Below, piece by piece: positions 1 to 10,106 of a stretch of DNA of 40,488 nt. Every line of letters begins with the position of its first letter. The stretch's first letter is position 1. This DNA is from Methylobacter sp. (GTDB lineage Bacteria > Pseudomonadota > Gammaproteobacteria > Methylococcales > Methylomonadaceae). The stretch is from positions 1 to 40,488 of the forward strand of contig NZ_SCTW01000013.1 in NCBI RefSeq assembly GCF_004322395.1, given 5' to 3'. Made by a program: the position numbers and the translations under genes. A model generated the notes under the pieces. It saw only the letters and a program-made list of their open reading frames with translations, made no database searches and had not been told where the DNA came from.

Positions 1-306
1 GTAAAATCACTTAATCAGGAAATTGGCGGCGGATTGCAGCATAATTCTGTCGCCAATTTACAAATCATGAACGGCAATAATATTGGTAAAATCCTGCAAT
101 TAAAAAACTCTATGACACGGCTTGGCCATAATGGTAACGGCGTTATTGTAATCTCAAAGAGAAAAGACGGCTATTTCGTGTCAGTACTGGAAAACAGCGG
201 CACGATTACCGTAAATAATGAACCTTTAAACGATAAGTCGCTAAAATTAAACACGAATGATGTGCTGGTTGTCGACAACACATCCCTGCAATTCTTTTTG
301 AATTAA
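1..306 (+). CDS. FHA-domain protein, 3' end (partial at window edge)
   Basis: The frame is open from the first base, so the gene begins outside the window; only about 101 C-terminal residues are seen. The visible part has the layout of a forkhead-associated (FHA) phosphothreonine-binding domain: a strand followed by NGNNIGK, then TRLGHNG, a GYFVSVLE strand, a VNNEPL turn and a final hydrophobic strand LQFFLN at the C-terminus. FHA domains bind phosphothreonine peptides, usually downstream of Ser/Thr kinases, but the upstream part that would show the architecture is missing. The usual Arg of the GR motif appears as Gly-His here (LGHNG), so ligand binding may be altered. It lies 4 bases before the PilZ gene and is probably co-transcribed with it. 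Confidence 0.7.
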   Translation, partial: VKSLNQEIGGGLQHNSVANLQIMNGNNIGKILQLKNSMTRLGHNGNGVIVISKRKDGYFVSVLENSGTITVNNEPLNDKSLKLNTNDVLVVDNTSLQFFLN

Positions 307-310
307 ACCC

Positions 311-679
311 ATGCAACCATTAGAAAGCAACGATAGCCGTCATTTCCACCGCATTCTTTACACGGCGACAGCCACTTTAAGCTGCGAAGAAAAGACTTGG
401 AACTGTGAAATTACCGATCTGTCCTTAAAAGGCTGTTTATTAGGTTTTGAGTTCCCTTGGGAAGAAGACCCGGAAAAACTCTACACCCTTTCATTACATC
501 TGTCCGAGCAAGCCCAAATTAAAATGGAGCTGGCCCCAATGCATGTTGTTGGCAATAAAGTAGGCTTTAAATGCGCGCACATCGATATAGACAGCATTTC
601 CGAGCTACGCCGATTGGTTGAACTTAATCTTGGCAGCAGCGCCTTGCTGGAGCGGGATTTGTTGGCGTTAACCAGCTAA
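311..679 (+). CDS. PilZ-domain protein (putative c-di-GMP receptor)
   Basis: A 122-residue protein that is essentially a single PilZ domain. The two c-di-GMP-binding signatures are visible: an RHFHR segment near residues 10-14 (RxxxR type) and DLSLKG near residues 36-41 (D/N-x-S-x-x-G type). The rest is consistent with the beta-barrel and C-terminal helix of the family. PilZ proteins bind c-di-GMP and relay it to motility or surface functions. It directly follows the FHA gene (4-base gap). A GGDEF protein that could make its ligand lies about 3.4 kb downstream, but no direct link is shown. Confidence 0.8.
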   Translation: MQPLESNDSRHFHRILYTATATLSCEEKTWNCEITDLSLKGCLLGFEFPWEEDPEKLYTLSLHLSEQAQIKMELAPMHVVGNKVGFKCAHIDIDSISELRRLVELNLGSSALLERDLLALTS

Positions 680-724
680 TATCATCAGTTTAAAAGATTA
701 AAGAGTCCATCCGGCGCCTTGCCT

Positions 725-2095
725 TCACATCTCAGAAAGAGTATCCAATGCCTCGGAGAGCGTAGAGACTCCGTGAATTTCCAAGCCCTCAATAGGTTTT
801 TTAGGCGCATTCGCTTTAGGAATAACCGCCTTTTTGAAACCGTGTTTTGCTGCATCATTAAGCCGCGCATGACCGTTGGCTACCGGCCTGATTTCGCCGC
901 TCAAGCCGATTTCGCCGAAAAAGAAAGCATCGTGCGGAATCACTTTATCCCTCAAGCTGGAAACGACTCCCACCACAATGGCTAAATCGGAACTGGTTTC
1001 CGTCACCTTTATACCGCCGACCACATTGGCATAAATCTCATCATTTGCGGTAAAAATACCGCCGTGCCGCGATAATACGGCAAGCAGCATCGCCAGACGA
1101 TTTTGATCGAAGCCCACCGCCAAACGTCGCGGATTGCCGTACTGACATTCGGTCACCAGTGCCTGGATTTCCACCAGCAGCGGCCGAGTCCCCTCCCACA
1201 GCACGGTAACTACACTACCAGAAGAAGGTTTGTCCGGCCTGTTTAAAAACATCGCTGAAGGATTTTTTACCTCTTTTAGCCCGGTACTGTCCATCGCGAA
1301 AAAACCCAACTCGCCGACGCTGCCAAAGCGGTTCTTATCCGCTCTTAACACCCTGAATCGGGCATCATCGGTAGCCCCCAACATCACTTGCGTATCGACA
1401 ATATGGCTTAAGGTCATAGGCCCCGCCAGCGATTGATCCTTGGTGACATGCCCCACCATAAAAATCGACACATCATGTTTTTTGGCGTATTGGGTCAAAT
1501 AGCTGGCCGACTCCCTGACTTGCGAAACCGATCCCGGCGCCGATTCCGTATCCTGGGTATGCATAACCTGAATCGAGTCGATCACCAGAATTTGTGGTTT
1601 GATTTCATCCAATACATCACAGATTTGTTGCACCGAGGTTTCGGCCAACATCATGATTTTGTCCGCAGGCAGCTTGAGCCGATGCGCCCTTTCGGCAATC
1701 TGTTGCAACGACTCCTCACCGGAAACATACAGCACGCTGACCCCGCGCGCGGCAATATTGGCAATAGCTTGCAGCAACAACGTACTCTTGCCCGCTCCAG
1801 GCGCTCCACCAATTAACACCACACTACCGCAGACAATTCCGCCGCCCAGAACGCGGTCGAATTCGGAAATTCCGCTAAAAATCCTCTCCGCCTGGGAAAG
1901 ATTAACATCCGATAATAATTTGACCTCGGACCGGCTTCCTGCATAACCTGCCGAACTTTTGTTACGCTCTGCCCCGCCCAGCCTGACTTCTTTGATAGTA
2001 TTCCATTCGCCGCAACTGGTACATTGGCCGCCCCAGCGAGGAAAATCCGCTCCGCATTGCTCGCAGACAAATGCAATCTTACTTTTCTTACTCAT
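725..2095 (-). CDS. radA: DNA repair protein RadA (Sms)
   Basis: A RecA-like ATPase involved in processing recombination intermediates, with branch-migration helicase activity. The 456-residue length is typical of RadA. The domains are in the expected order: an N-terminal zinc finger with four Cys (residues 11, 14, 25, 28), a RecA core with Walker A GGAPGAGKS (96-104), a Walker B-like strand LVIDSIQ, the RadA-specific KNRFG motif, and a C-terminal Lon-protease-like (S16-type) domain with GEIGLSGEIRPV. The zinc-protease gene ends 5 bases upstream, so the two probably form one transcript. Confidence 0.96.
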   Translation of the reverse strand: MSKKSKIAFVCEQCGADFPRWGGQCTSCGEWNTIKEVRLGGAERNKSSAGYAGSRSEVKLLSDVNLSQAERIFSGISEFDRVLGGGIVCGSVVLIGGAPGAGKSTLLLQAIANIAARGVSVLYVSGEESLQQIAERAHRLKLPADKIMMLAETSVQQICDVLDEIKPQILVIDSIQVMHTQDTESAPGSVSQVRESASYLTQYAKKHDVSIFMVGHVTKDQSLAGPMTLSHIVDTQVMLGATDDARFRVLRADKNRFGSVGELGFFAMDSTGLKEVKNPSAMFLNRPDKPSSGSVVTVLWEGTRPLLVEIQALVTECQYGNPRRLAVGFDQNRLAMLLAVLSRHGGIFTANDEIYANVVGGIKVTETSSDLAIVVGVVSSLRDKVIPHDAFFFGEIGLSGEIRPVANGHARLNDAAKHGFKKAVIPKANAPKKPIEGLEIHGVSTLSEALDTLSEM

Positions 2096-2100
2096 ACACT

Positions 2101-2613
2101 CTAAAAAATATCATTAACTGTTGTTAAATCATCCGGGATTATGCGCTTTTCCGGCATCAACAACCGCTGGTATTTAGCTGCGTCGGGGCGGCCCTGCAAA
2201 TACGATGCGCTGGAGTCGATGATAAATCGTGCACCCATCGCAGTGCGCCCCAGCAACATACGAAAACGCATGCTGTCCCGATTGGTCAGCGTCATTTCAG
2301 CTTTTATCACCGACTGCCCCAGAACCAGCTGGGTTTCTATCACATAACGGCGTTGCTTGTGACCGCCGGAATCCGTCACTACTCGACGGTCTTTAACCGC
2401 GGCATGGCATTCAATCGCCACATCGCAACGTTTTTGTAATGGATGAATTGCAAACATCACCCAGCGTTGCCCGCCTTTTCGATAAGGCTCGATAGCGAAC
2501 GCATGTAACGCAGATGATCGCGCCCCGGTATCGATTTTTGCCTTAATCTTCTCAAGATTAAGTTCAGGCAATCCTACCCACTCGCGCCAGCCCAACATCG
2601 GTTTGTGTATCAT
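2101..2613 (-). CDS. Retropepsin-like 'ATP-dependent zinc protease' family protein (RimK/RimB-associated)
   Basis: A 170-residue protein of the putative zinc protease family (PF05618 type). It carries the retropepsin-like signature KIDTGARSSALHA (about residues 25-37) and the second loop MLLGRTAM. In other bacteria relatives sit beside RimK-type ligases or inner-membrane carboxypeptidase modules; the true substrate here is unknown. It starts WREWVGLPEL as family members do. It is followed after 5 bases by radA on the same strand, so the genes are probably co-transcribed. The catalytic Asp in DTGA is present. Confidence 0.82.
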   Translation of the reverse strand: MIHKPMLGWREWVGLPELNLEKIKAKIDTGARSSALHAFAIEPYRKGGQRWVMFAIHPLQKRCDVAIECHAAVKDRRVVTDSGGHKQRRYVIETQLVLGQSVIKAEMTLTNRDSMRFRMLLGRTAMGARFIIDSSASYLQGRPDAAKYQRLLMPEKRIIPDDLTTVNDIF

Positions 2614-2742
2614 CTGTATAAAGCCTTAATCTAAAAGTTATACTTTAGGCGATCACCGGTCGCCCCTACAATGCAGGTAAAATGTACATCATTATGCTTG
2701 AATACAGTAACCGGATAAAATATTTATCAAAAAGGATAAACG

Positions 2743-3807
2743 ATGCCTGAATCACTGAGTTACGCTTCCGAAAAATCGGGCTTACCGCCCGGCTCGCTGG
2801 TGCATGTCGGCGAAGTGCATGAACACGAACATAAAATCACCGTCATTGATTACAACAAATCGTCGCTAACCCAACACACCATCCAAACTATTGACGAACT
2901 GCTGCCCTACCAGACCACCGACACCATCACTTGGGTGATTATCGATGGCTTGAAAGACGTTTCAATTATTGATGCGATCGGGCAACATTTTAATATTCAT
3001 GCGCTGATACTCGAAGATATTCTTAACACTCATCAGCGCCCGAAATTCGAGGAATTTGATGATTATTTGTATATTGTGATAAAAGCGATTTCCATAACCG
3101 CTGGTGAATTTAATGTGGAATATGAACAGGTCAGTTTATTACTGTTGGATAAATTCGTTTTCACCTTCAAAGAAAAACCGGATGGGATATTCGATCCAAT
3201 CTTCAACCGGCTTAACAACGGTAAAAGCCACCTCAGGAATCTTGGCACGGACTACCTGACCTATATCATCATGGATACCATAGTCGATGAGTATTTTACT
3301 CTACAAGATACCTTCGATGAACTGATTGAAAATGTTGAAGATGAATTGCTATCCGATCCATCGGCGCAAACCTTGAACATTATCCAGAAAATCAAACGTG
3401 AATTGATTTTTTTGCGCCGAAGCGTATCTCCTATGCGGGAATTGCTCGCCTCCATTCAGCGTAGCGAATCTCCACTGCTCAATGAAAAAACCAAACGCTA
3501 CTTCGGCGATATTTACGACCACGTCATTCGCGTGACTGAAGCTATGGAATCATATCGGGATTTAATCGCCGGTATGCTGGACATTTATTTATCCAGCGTC
3601 AGCAACAAAATGAACGAAACCATGAAAATATTGACCGTGTTTGCGTCCATTTTTATTCCATTAACCTTTATCGCCGGCGTCTACGGCATGAATTTCGAGT
3701 ACATGCCGGAACTGAAATTGAAATGGGGCTATCCGGCATTATGGGTGGTATTTATCGGCGTATCGGTATTTCTGCTGAGATTTTTCAAGAAAAAGAACTG
3801 GCTTTAA
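2743..3807 (+). CDS. corA: Magnesium/cobalt transporter CorA
   Basis: A CorA-type divalent cation channel of the inner membrane, 354 residues. A long cytoplasmic N-terminal domain is followed by the long stalk helix and two C-terminal membrane helices. The diagnostic selectivity motif YGMN sits at residues 314-317, just after the first membrane helix. The basic C-terminus RFFKKKNWL is typical. It stands alone on the plus strand, divergent from the zinc protease/radA pair across a 129-base gap. Confidence 0.95.
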   Translation: MPESLSYASEKSGLPPGSLVHVGEVHEHEHKITVIDYNKSSLTQHTIQTIDELLPYQTTDTITWVIIDGLKDVSIIDAIGQHFNIHALILEDILNTHQRPKFEEFDDYLYIVIKAISITAGEFNVEYEQVSLLLLDKFVFTFKEKPDGIFDPIFNRLNNGKSHLRNLGTDYLTYIIMDTIVDEYFTLQDTFDELIENVEDELLSDPSAQTLNIIQKIKRELIFLRRSVSPMRELLASIQRSESPLLNEKTKRYFGDIYDHVIRVTEAMESYRDLIAGMLDIYLSSVSNKMNETMKILTVFASIFIPLTFIAGVYGMNFEYMPELKLKWGYPALWVVFIGVSVFLLRFFKKKNWL

Positions 3808-4047
3808 TCAGATCAATAAGGCTTATTCTGCAAATCATACTTCTCTTAAAATTTACTGCTTCAGTAAATTAAAGTAAATGCTTAAAGCTAAATGATTTTT
3901 GGATGAAATGGAATTTAAGTATCTTGCTGATCAAAAAAATACATACTATTAACTAAAATTGTAAGCTTTTTCTTATATTTCAATTGAAATTATAGTACAG
4001 CTGGTTAGAATTGATGTTTTAAACAGTATTTCATTGACGATTAAATA

Positions 4048-5103
4048 ATGATAATCGATAGCATAACTTTTCTTCCCAAATACGATGCCACATTCGAACA
4101 AAATGCAGAATATCTCCGGCAAATACTCCCTCTCATGTCAAATAATAAAATTGCCGCCGATCCTCTTAACTTTGCAATTTTTTATGAATACATTATTGGT
4201 AGAAATATTCATTTAAACAACGAACTGGATGAACTGCTTGGAAAGCAGACTGTTTTTACGTCTGAATTAAGTATTAAACTCTTTAAAAAACATATTTGCG
4301 ATAATTCGATCAATTCCCTGGAAAAAATAAACCATACCCTGTTACAGCTAATTAATAAAACAGGTGAAGCCATAGACGCTACGGGTGAAAAAGCCAGTGC
4401 GGCAACAATACATTTCCAGAACCAGAGCAAGAAACTGGAAAGTAACCAAGGCCTATCTGAAATCAAAACAGTTTTAGCCGAAATTATCGCGGAAACTCAA
4501 TATCTAGCCGAAACCAGCAAGACGCTACAAGTACAGCTTGATGAAAGTAAAAGAGAAATGCAGTTTTTGCGCCAAGAGCTTGCTCAGGCACGCGAAACGG
4601 CAAAAACAGACGCTCTGACAGGTCTATTTAATCGCCGGGCTTTTGATCAAAAACTTACTGAATATATTGAAACTCATAAACAAAACAATTTTGAACTTTG
4701 CTTACTTATTCTAGACCTTGACCATTTCAAACAAGTCAATGATATGTTTGGCCACCAAGCTGGGGATAGCGTACTTCGTTATACCGCAAATCTGATTAAA
4801 CAACATATTGCCGGACATCATTTTGCGGCACGCTATGGCGGTGAAGAAATGGCCGTTATCATGCCCAACACATCGTTTAACAAAGCTATGGAGATTGCCG
4901 AAGAAATAAGAAGCTCATTAGCCCGGTATCCTTTAAAACGTAAGGACAACAAAAAATCGATAGGAAAGGTAACGCTTTCCATCGGTGTCTCAGGCTATAA
5001 AATAAATGATTCGATAGAAAGCTTGATCGAGCGCGCAGACGAAGCAATGTACCGAGCTAAAAGTAATGGCAGGAACCAGATAATGGCTGAGAATTTTGGC
5101 TAA
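4048..5103 (+). CDS. GGDEF-domain protein, probable diguanylate cyclase
   Basis: A 351-residue soluble protein. Residues 1-185 are mostly helical without a recognised sensor, ending in a coiled-coil-like stretch (about 150-186) as in stand-alone cyclases. Residues 187-345 form a GGDEF domain with TDALTGLFNRR (187-197), DLDHFK (223-228) and the active-site loop RYGGEEM (262-268). The last loop residue is Met rather than the usual Phe; the catalytic Gly-Gly-Glu-Glu is kept, so activity is likely. No RxxD inhibitory site precedes the loop. The gene is preceded by 240 AT-rich bases with no other gene. Confidence 0.87.
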   Translation: MIIDSITFLPKYDATFEQNAEYLRQILPLMSNNKIAADPLNFAIFYEYIIGRNIHLNNELDELLGKQTVFTSELSIKLFKKHICDNSINSLEKINHTLLQLINKTGEAIDATGEKASAATIHFQNQSKKLESNQGLSEIKTVLAEIIAETQYLAETSKTLQVQLDESKREMQFLRQELAQARETAKTDALTGLFNRRAFDQKLTEYIETHKQNNFELCLLILDLDHFKQVNDMFGHQAGDSVLRYTANLIKQHIAGHHFAARYGGEEMAVIMPNTSFNKAMEIAEEIRSSLARYPLKRKDNKKSIGKVTLSIGVSGYKINDSIESLIERADEAMYRAKSNGRNQIMAENFG

Positions 5104-5233
5104 GTTCAGTTGATATTTCATCGCCATAAAATCCGGCCTGAAGGATGAAAGAATAAAAGCTGCCAGAAGCCCGTATGCACATAAACCCTGTAGTAATGTT
5201 CTGCGAGAGTAACTGAACGAAAGAGTTGGTGAT

Positions 5234-6190
5234 TTAAGCTCGGTTTCTTGCGGTTGAATTGCAACGTCGAACTCGGGCTTGGCGAATAGAAAAGGCCCAA
5301 AGATGGGCGGCAACCAGCGCACGCCAAGGTGAAAACGGCATCAGCCATTGCTGAGCTTGTTGTTCAGTCATTTTGTCGGCATTGCCCAGCAGCGCTTGCA
5401 AGCCGTGCCGCACCGCAACATCCCCATGCAACGATCCATCCAACCAACCGAAGCCGCGCAGCAAGGCATAATTAACGGTCCACGGACCGATGCCGCGTAT
5501 CTGTAACAATTGCCGGCGAATTTCCTCTATATTCGATGTGCCAATTACGTTTTCCAAAGAGAGCTCCTCGATTTCGATCATCCGGCTTACCACCAGCAAA
5601 GTTTGTGCTTTGGTTTGCGAAAATCCGGCTTGACGCAAATCGCTTTCGCTTAACAGGGCAAGCTGTTTTGCATCCGGGTAGCAAGCCAATCCGCTGGAGT
5701 GCATTACCCCTGCTGCCTGAATCAATTTACGGCGTATTGAAATTGCGGCGCTAACACTGATTTGCTGACCAGTGATTGCCCAGCTCAAGGCTTCGAAAAC
5801 AGTCGCTGACGTTGGCACACGCAACCCCGGTTGCTGAGCGATCAACATGCCGAGTTGCGGATGTTGCCGGTAACTTTGCTCGAAGTCTTCTACCTGTTGA
5901 GTCAAACCCAACATGCGCCTTACCAAGTTAAACAACGCATCGGCATCGTTTGTAGTCGCTAAACCGTCGATAGCCAGTTCGACATCAGCGCTATTGTTAT
6001 TGAAACGGATCGTCAGACAGGCGGCCTGATGATTCCAGAGCAAGCCTTTGCGCAAGCTATGACCATCTACAGACTCGGCGACAGCCAAAACATCGCGATT
6101 ATGAAAAGCCAGAATATCGTCGGCACGGTAATGTTTCGGCAGTTCCAGCGAACAAGTCAGAACAGTATTATTTGATACGGTGTCCATCAT
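5234..6190 (-). CDS. AlkA-like DNA-3-methyladenine glycosylase II
   Basis: A 318-residue base-excision repair glycosylase of the HhH-GPD superfamily that removes alkylated purines. It has an AlkA_N-like N-terminal region and then the glycosylase fold: a helix with EALSWAITGQQIS (133-145), the helix-hairpin-helix IRGIGPWTVNYALLRG (231-246) and the catalytic-type Asp in HGDVAVR (Asp257). The start ATG overlaps the stop of the upstream methyltransferase gene by 4 bases (ATGA), so the two are translationally coupled as an alkylation-repair operon. Confidence 0.88.
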   Translation of the reverse strand: MMDTVSNNTVLTCSLELPKHYRADDILAFHNRDVLAVAESVDGHSLRKGLLWNHQAACLTIRFNNNSADVELAIDGLATTNDADALFNLVRRMLGLTQQVEDFEQSYRQHPQLGMLIAQQPGLRVPTSATVFEALSWAITGQQISVSAAISIRRKLIQAAGVMHSSGLACYPDAKQLALLSESDLRQAGFSQTKAQTLLVVSRMIEIEELSLENVIGTSNIEEIRRQLLQIRGIGPWTVNYALLRGFGWLDGSLHGDVAVRHGLQALLGNADKMTEQQAQQWLMPFSPWRALVAAHLWAFSIRQARVRRCNSTARNRA

Positions 6191-6834
6191 GAACGATTTT
6201 CCCTACGCAGCAATTCCGATTTACGCTCGACGCCCCAGCGGTAACCGGACAAACTGCCGTCTGTTCTGACAACCCGATGGCAGGGTATCGCGACGGCCAA
6301 AATGTTGGTCGCGCAAGCGCCGGCCACGGCTCGGACAGCTTTAGGCGCACCGATGCGCTGCGCAATCTCGGAATAGCTGATAGTTGTACCGGCTGGAATT
6401 TCACGCAAGGCTTGCCACACCCGTTGCTGAAAAGCCGTGCCACGCACATCCAGCGGTAAATCCAGCCCCAAAGCCGGCGCCTCGATAAAGCCCACCACCT
6501 TGGCGAACATTTGCTCGAAATCATGGTCGGCGCCGATCAGTTCGGCTTGTGGGAACTTGTCTTGTAAATCTCGCACTAAACTTTCCGGATTATCGCCCAA
6601 GGCGATTGCACAAACGCCGCGTTCGCTGATCGCCACCAGAATCGAACCCAGCGAGCATTCGCCTAGCGCGAAACGGATTTGACTGGCAGAGTAGCTGGAT
6701 AGCGTCATACCTACCTGTCCGGATTGCTCATAGAAACGGCTTTTTGAGTTGGAATCCGCATCGTAAATTACCTCACTGTTCGCCACGCACACGTTTAGCC
6801 TGTTGGGTGTCAGTCCGCAGCTTAGGCAATTCAA
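6187..6834 (-). CDS. Ada-derived methylated-DNA-[protein]-cysteine S-methyltransferase, 5'-truncated
   Basis: The C-terminal O6-methylguanine methyltransferase domain is complete, with the acceptor motif PCHRVV (Cys185) and the preceding FQQRVWQALREIP helix, so it can probably repair O6-methylguanine in a suicide reaction. Residues 21-50 (VIYDAD...SRFYEQSG...VGMT) look like the end of the second AraC helix-turn-helix of Ada, which normally continues with the RFALGECSLGS segment also seen here. The Ada N-terminal metal-binding domain and the rest of the AraC region are missing. Only 39 bases separate this ORF from the hsdR stop, so the restriction island abuts the break. The true start is uncertain; residues 1-20 do not resemble Ada. 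Downstream it overlaps the AlkA-like gene. Confidence 0.8.
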   Translation of the reverse strand: MNCLSCGLTPNRLNVCVANSEVIYDADSNSKSRFYEQSGQVGMTLSSYSASQIRFALGECSLGSILVAISERGVCAIALGDNPESLVRDLQDKFPQAELIGADHDFEQMFAKVVGFIEAPALGLDLPLDVRGTAFQQRVWQALREIPAGTTISYSEIAQRIGAPKAVRAVAGACATNILAVAIPCHRVVRTDGSLSGYRWGVERKSELLRRENRS

Positions 6835-6873
6835 AGCTTTTAGTAAAGCTGATTAATTCAGTCTGACTGCACC

Positions 6874-9800
6874 TCAGGACGTCCATGAATTCGACAGCGT
6901 TTCAGCTTGCTTCATGACAAGCTCAATCGCTTCTGCGGCCTTATCCGGCGGATACTTGTATCGCTGCAAAGTCCGCCGAACCAGTATCTTGAGCTGAGCA
7001 CGGACACTGTCGCGCACCTGCCAATCGACTGTCGTGGATTTACGCAGCTTTTCGGTGATTTCTACGGCTATTTTCTTTAAAGTTTCATCACCCAATTCAC
7101 GCACAGCGCTTTCGTTATTCGCCAGCGCGTCATAAAAGGCCACTTCATCCGGCGTTAAGCCCAACGCGGCTTCATGCGCCAAAGCCGCCTGAAAATCCTT
7201 AGCCATTTGAATCAACTCTTCTATGACCTGCGCCGTTTCGATAGCGCGGTTGTTGTATTTGCGTAGCGTTTCTTGCAAGCGCTCGGCGTATTTTTTCTCC
7301 TGCACCACGTTATTGCGCGTTTTGGCTTTAATGCTATCGTTCAGCAGTTTTTCCAACAACTCAACGGCCAAATTACGTTGCGGCATGCGCCGGATATCCT
7401 CCAAAAACTCCTCTGAAAGCAAGCCGATATTGGGATTATCCAGGCCGCACAGCGCAAACACGTCAGCTACACCTTCGGCAATGACCGCGTTGTCCAGGAT
7501 TTGCTTAAGCGCGGAATTTTTCTCTTCCTGGGTGCGCTTTCTATCAACGGTCGTGAACTTGGATATAGCCGCCTTGATCGCCGCATAAAACGCGATTTCC
7601 TTGCGCAGCTCTTTGGCTTCATCGAGCGTGCTGCACAGCGAATAAGCTTTAGTAGCAGCCAACACCAGATCGAGAAAGCGCTTCTTGCCGTCTTTCAAGC
7701 TAAGCACATAGTTGGCCGCCGGCACCAACAGCTTATGCGCCTGGGTTTCATAGCCGCTCATATCCAAACCTTCGGCTTGCGGCGTCTTGGCAAACAGGCC
7801 GCGAATCGCATCCATTTTTTCCGCCAAAACGGCATAAGCTTCTTCGGCACGCAAGGCCGGTTCGCCCTTCCCTTTGGCATCGGTATAGATTTTCAGCGCC
7901 TGTTTTAATTCATTGGCAATGCCGATGTAATCGACTACCAATCCGCCCGGTTTGTTCTTAAACACCCTGTTGACCCGAGCAATCGCCTGCATCAGGTTAT
8001 GGCCTTTCATCGGCTTGTCGACATACATGGTATGACAGCACGGCGCATCAAAGCCGGTCAGCCACATATCGCGCACAATCACCAACTTCATCGGGTCGTT
8101 CGCATCCTTAAAGCGCTTTTCCAAACGCTTCTTGGTCTGCTTGTTGTAGATATGCGGCTGCAATAATGGCCTATCCGACGCCGAGCCGGTCATCACCACC
8201 TTGATGACGCCTTTTTCCGGATCGGGATCATGCCACTCGGGGCGCAGCGCAACAATTTCATTGTACAAATGCGCACAAATATCGCGGCTCATGCCCACGA
8301 TCATCGCTTTGCCGTCCATGCTCTCGGTGCGGGTTTCAAAATGCGCGACCAAATCGGCAGCGACTTGTTTCAGCCTCGGCGTCGCGCCGACCAGTTTTTC
8401 CAAACGGCTCCATTCGCCCTTGGTTTTTTCGCGCGTGCCGACATCTTCGTCGTCTTCGACCAGTTCCTCGACTTGCTCGGATAGTTCGTTAATTTCGGCG
8501 TGATTCAAGTCGAGCTTCGCCAAACGGGACTCATAATAAATGGGCACGGTTGCGCCATCGTCCACCGCATCCTGAATGTCATAGACGGACACGTATTCGC
8601 CGAATACCGCGCGGGTATCCTTGTCTTCCTGCGCAATCGGCGTGCCGGTAAAGCCGATAAACGACGCATTCTTCAACGCATCGCGCATATGCTTGGCGTA
8701 ACCGTATTTATACGCGCCCTCCTTGGTCAGCACGGCTTTCAAACCGTACTGGCTGCGATGCGCTTCATCGGACATCACGACAATATTATGGCGGCCATTC
8801 AGCAAGGGATGCACCGCTTCATCATCCAGCAACGCAAACTTTTGCACGGTGGTAAAAATAATGCCGCCCGATTCGCGCTCTGCCAGCAGGCGGCGCAGCT
8901 CGTCACGGTCATTGGCTTGCACCGGCGTTTGTTTTAACAGTTCCTGCGCATTGCAAAACGTCGCATACAGTTGCCCATCCAAATCGTTGCGGTCGGTTAC
9001 GACCACCAGCGTGGGGTTATTCATTTCCGGTTGCTGCAATAATTTACCCGCGTAACAGCACATCGATATGCTTTTGCCTGAGCCTTGCGTATGCCAAACC
9101 ACCCCGGCTTTTTTGCTGCCGGGTATTACTTCGTCGCCATAAGTAGCGCGTTTTTCAGTGATGCCTTGAATGTCCTGCGCGGCAATCACAGTGGCTTTGA
9201 CCGCTTCGCGCACCGCATGAAACTGATGATAACCGGCGATTTTCTTGATGATGGTTTCACCGTCGCTTTCAAACAGGATAAAAAAGCGCAGGTAATCCAG
9301 GAATAACTCGCGCTCGAAAAAGCCGCGCACCAATGTCTCCAACTGCCACTCCAGCAGCGGCTTGTCATCTTCGTGCTTGATGGTGCGCCAGGGCAAGAAG
9401 CGCTCTTGATTGGCGGTCAGCGAACCCACGCGGGCGGTGTAGCCGTCACTGACCACCAACGCTTCATTGAACACAAACAAATCAGTGATTTCGTCTTTGT
9501 AAGTTTGCAGTTGGTTAAACGCATCCCAAATATCGGCGTTTTCATCGCTTGGGCTTTTAAGCTCCAGCACCGCGAACGGAATGCCGTTGATAAAGCAGAT
9601 TACATCCGGCCTGCGCGGCTGTTTGCTGCCGGTTACGGTAAATTGGTTAACCGCTACAAAACGGTTTTGCTTCACGTTATCGAAATCCAGCAAAAACGCA
9701 TGATCGTAAACTATATCCTCCCTCTCCCCGTGGGAGAGGGTCGGGGTGAGGGCTTTGTACTCAACCGAAATCCCTTGCAACAAAAAACGATGGAAACCGC

Positions 9801-10050
9801 GGTTATTGGTCAGTAAATCCAGGCTTTCCGGTTTGCTGAGCTTCGCCAATACCTGCTCGAAACAACCGACCGGCAAATGCGGATTGATTCGGGCAAAAGC
9901 CGCTTCCAAGTCGGCTTCCAGTAGGATTTTACGGTAGTCGCTACGCATCGGGTTATCGCTATCCGGGGCAATGTCCGGGCCGTAAACGACCTCCCAGCCA
10001 TTATCCCTGAACCATTCCAGACAGAGGTTTTCCAATTGCTCTTCGTTCAT
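6874..10050 (-). CDS. hsdR: Type I restriction enzyme HsdR (endonuclease/translocase subunit)
   Basis: The 1058-residue motor and nuclease subunit of a type I restriction enzyme. The N-terminal PD-(D/E)xK nuclease is intact: Asp149 in RRPDV, then LELK (Glu163, Lys165) and a QLQTY motif. The superfamily 2 translocase shows Walker A HTQGSGKS (320-327) and the DEAH box [10 protein letters not shown]. The C-terminal end [13 protein letters not shown]...YKYPPDK (from residue 1008) is the HsdR C-terminal helical region thought to contact the methyltransferase. Residues 100-111 ([12 protein letters not shown]) come from a palindromic DNA repeat inserted in frame between the nuclease strands. The gene is separated from the rest of the hsd operon by a transposase and two gene fragments. 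Confidence 0.95.
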   Translation of the reverse strand: MNEEQLENLCLEWFRDNGWEVVYGPDIAPDSDNPMRSDYRKILLEADLEAAFARINPHLPVGCFEQVLAKLSKPESLDLLTNNRGFHRFLLQGISVEYKALTPTLSHGEREDIVYDHAFLLDFDNVKQNRFVAVNQFTVTGSKQPRRPDVICFINGIPFAVLELKSPSDENADIWDAFNQLQTYKDEITDLFVFNEALVVSDGYTARVGSLTANQERFLPWRTIKHEDDKPLLEWQLETLVRGFFERELFLDYLRFFILFESDGETIIKKIAGYHQFHAVREAVKATVIAAQDIQGITEKRATYGDEVIPGSKKAGVVWHTQGSGKSISMCCYAGKLLQQPEMNNPTLVVVTDRNDLDGQLYATFCNAQELLKQTPVQANDRDELRRLLAERESGGIIFTTVQKFALLDDEAVHPLLNGRHNIVVMSDEAHRSQYGLKAVLTKEGAYKYGYAKHMRDALKNASFIGFTGTPIAQEDKDTRAVFGEYVSVYDIQDAVDDGATVPIYYESRLAKLDLNHAEINELSEQVEELVEDDEDVGTREKTKGEWSRLEKLVGATPRLKQVAADLVAHFETRTESMDGKAMIVGMSRDICAHLYNEIVALRPEWHDPDPEKGVIKVVMTGSASDRPLLQPHIYNKQTKKRLEKRFKDANDPMKLVIVRDMWLTGFDAPCCHTMYVDKPMKGHNLMQAIARVNRVFKNKPGGLVVDYIGIANELKQALKIYTDAKGKGEPALRAEEAYAVLAEKMDAIRGLFAKTPQAEGLDMSGYETQAHKLLVPAANYVLSLKDGKKRFLDLVLAATKAYSLCSTLDEAKELRKEIAFYAAIKAAISKFTTVDRKRTQEEKNSALKQILDNAVIAEGVADVFALCGLDNPNIGLLSEEFLEDIRRMPQRNLAVELLEKLLNDSIKAKTRNNVVQEKKYAERLQETLRKYNNRAIETAQVIEELIQMAKDFQAALAHEAALGLTPDEVAFYDALANNESAVRELGDETLKKIAVEITEKLRKSTTVDWQVRDSVRAQLKILVRRTLQRYKYPPDKAAEAIELVMKQAETLSNSWTS
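9720..9752. repeat. Palindromic repeat inserted inside hsdR
   Basis: A CCCTCTCCCC...GGGAGAGGG hairpin followed by TCGGGGTGAGGG. It is read in frame on the minus strand as [11 protein letters not shown]. This string is typical of a dispersed palindromic repeat rather than of HsdR proteins, where this position is a short variable loop. Confidence 0.7.
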
Positions 10051-10106
10051 TGTTTATATTCCGTTTTGTTTAATTCTCTGTGTAGCCACGCATTAGACGA
10101 TGTACA

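Noticed and set aside
7501-9816. Several plus-strand ORFs of 70-150 codons inside hsdR
   Set aside because: Antisense shadows of hsdR without start sites or recognisable domains.
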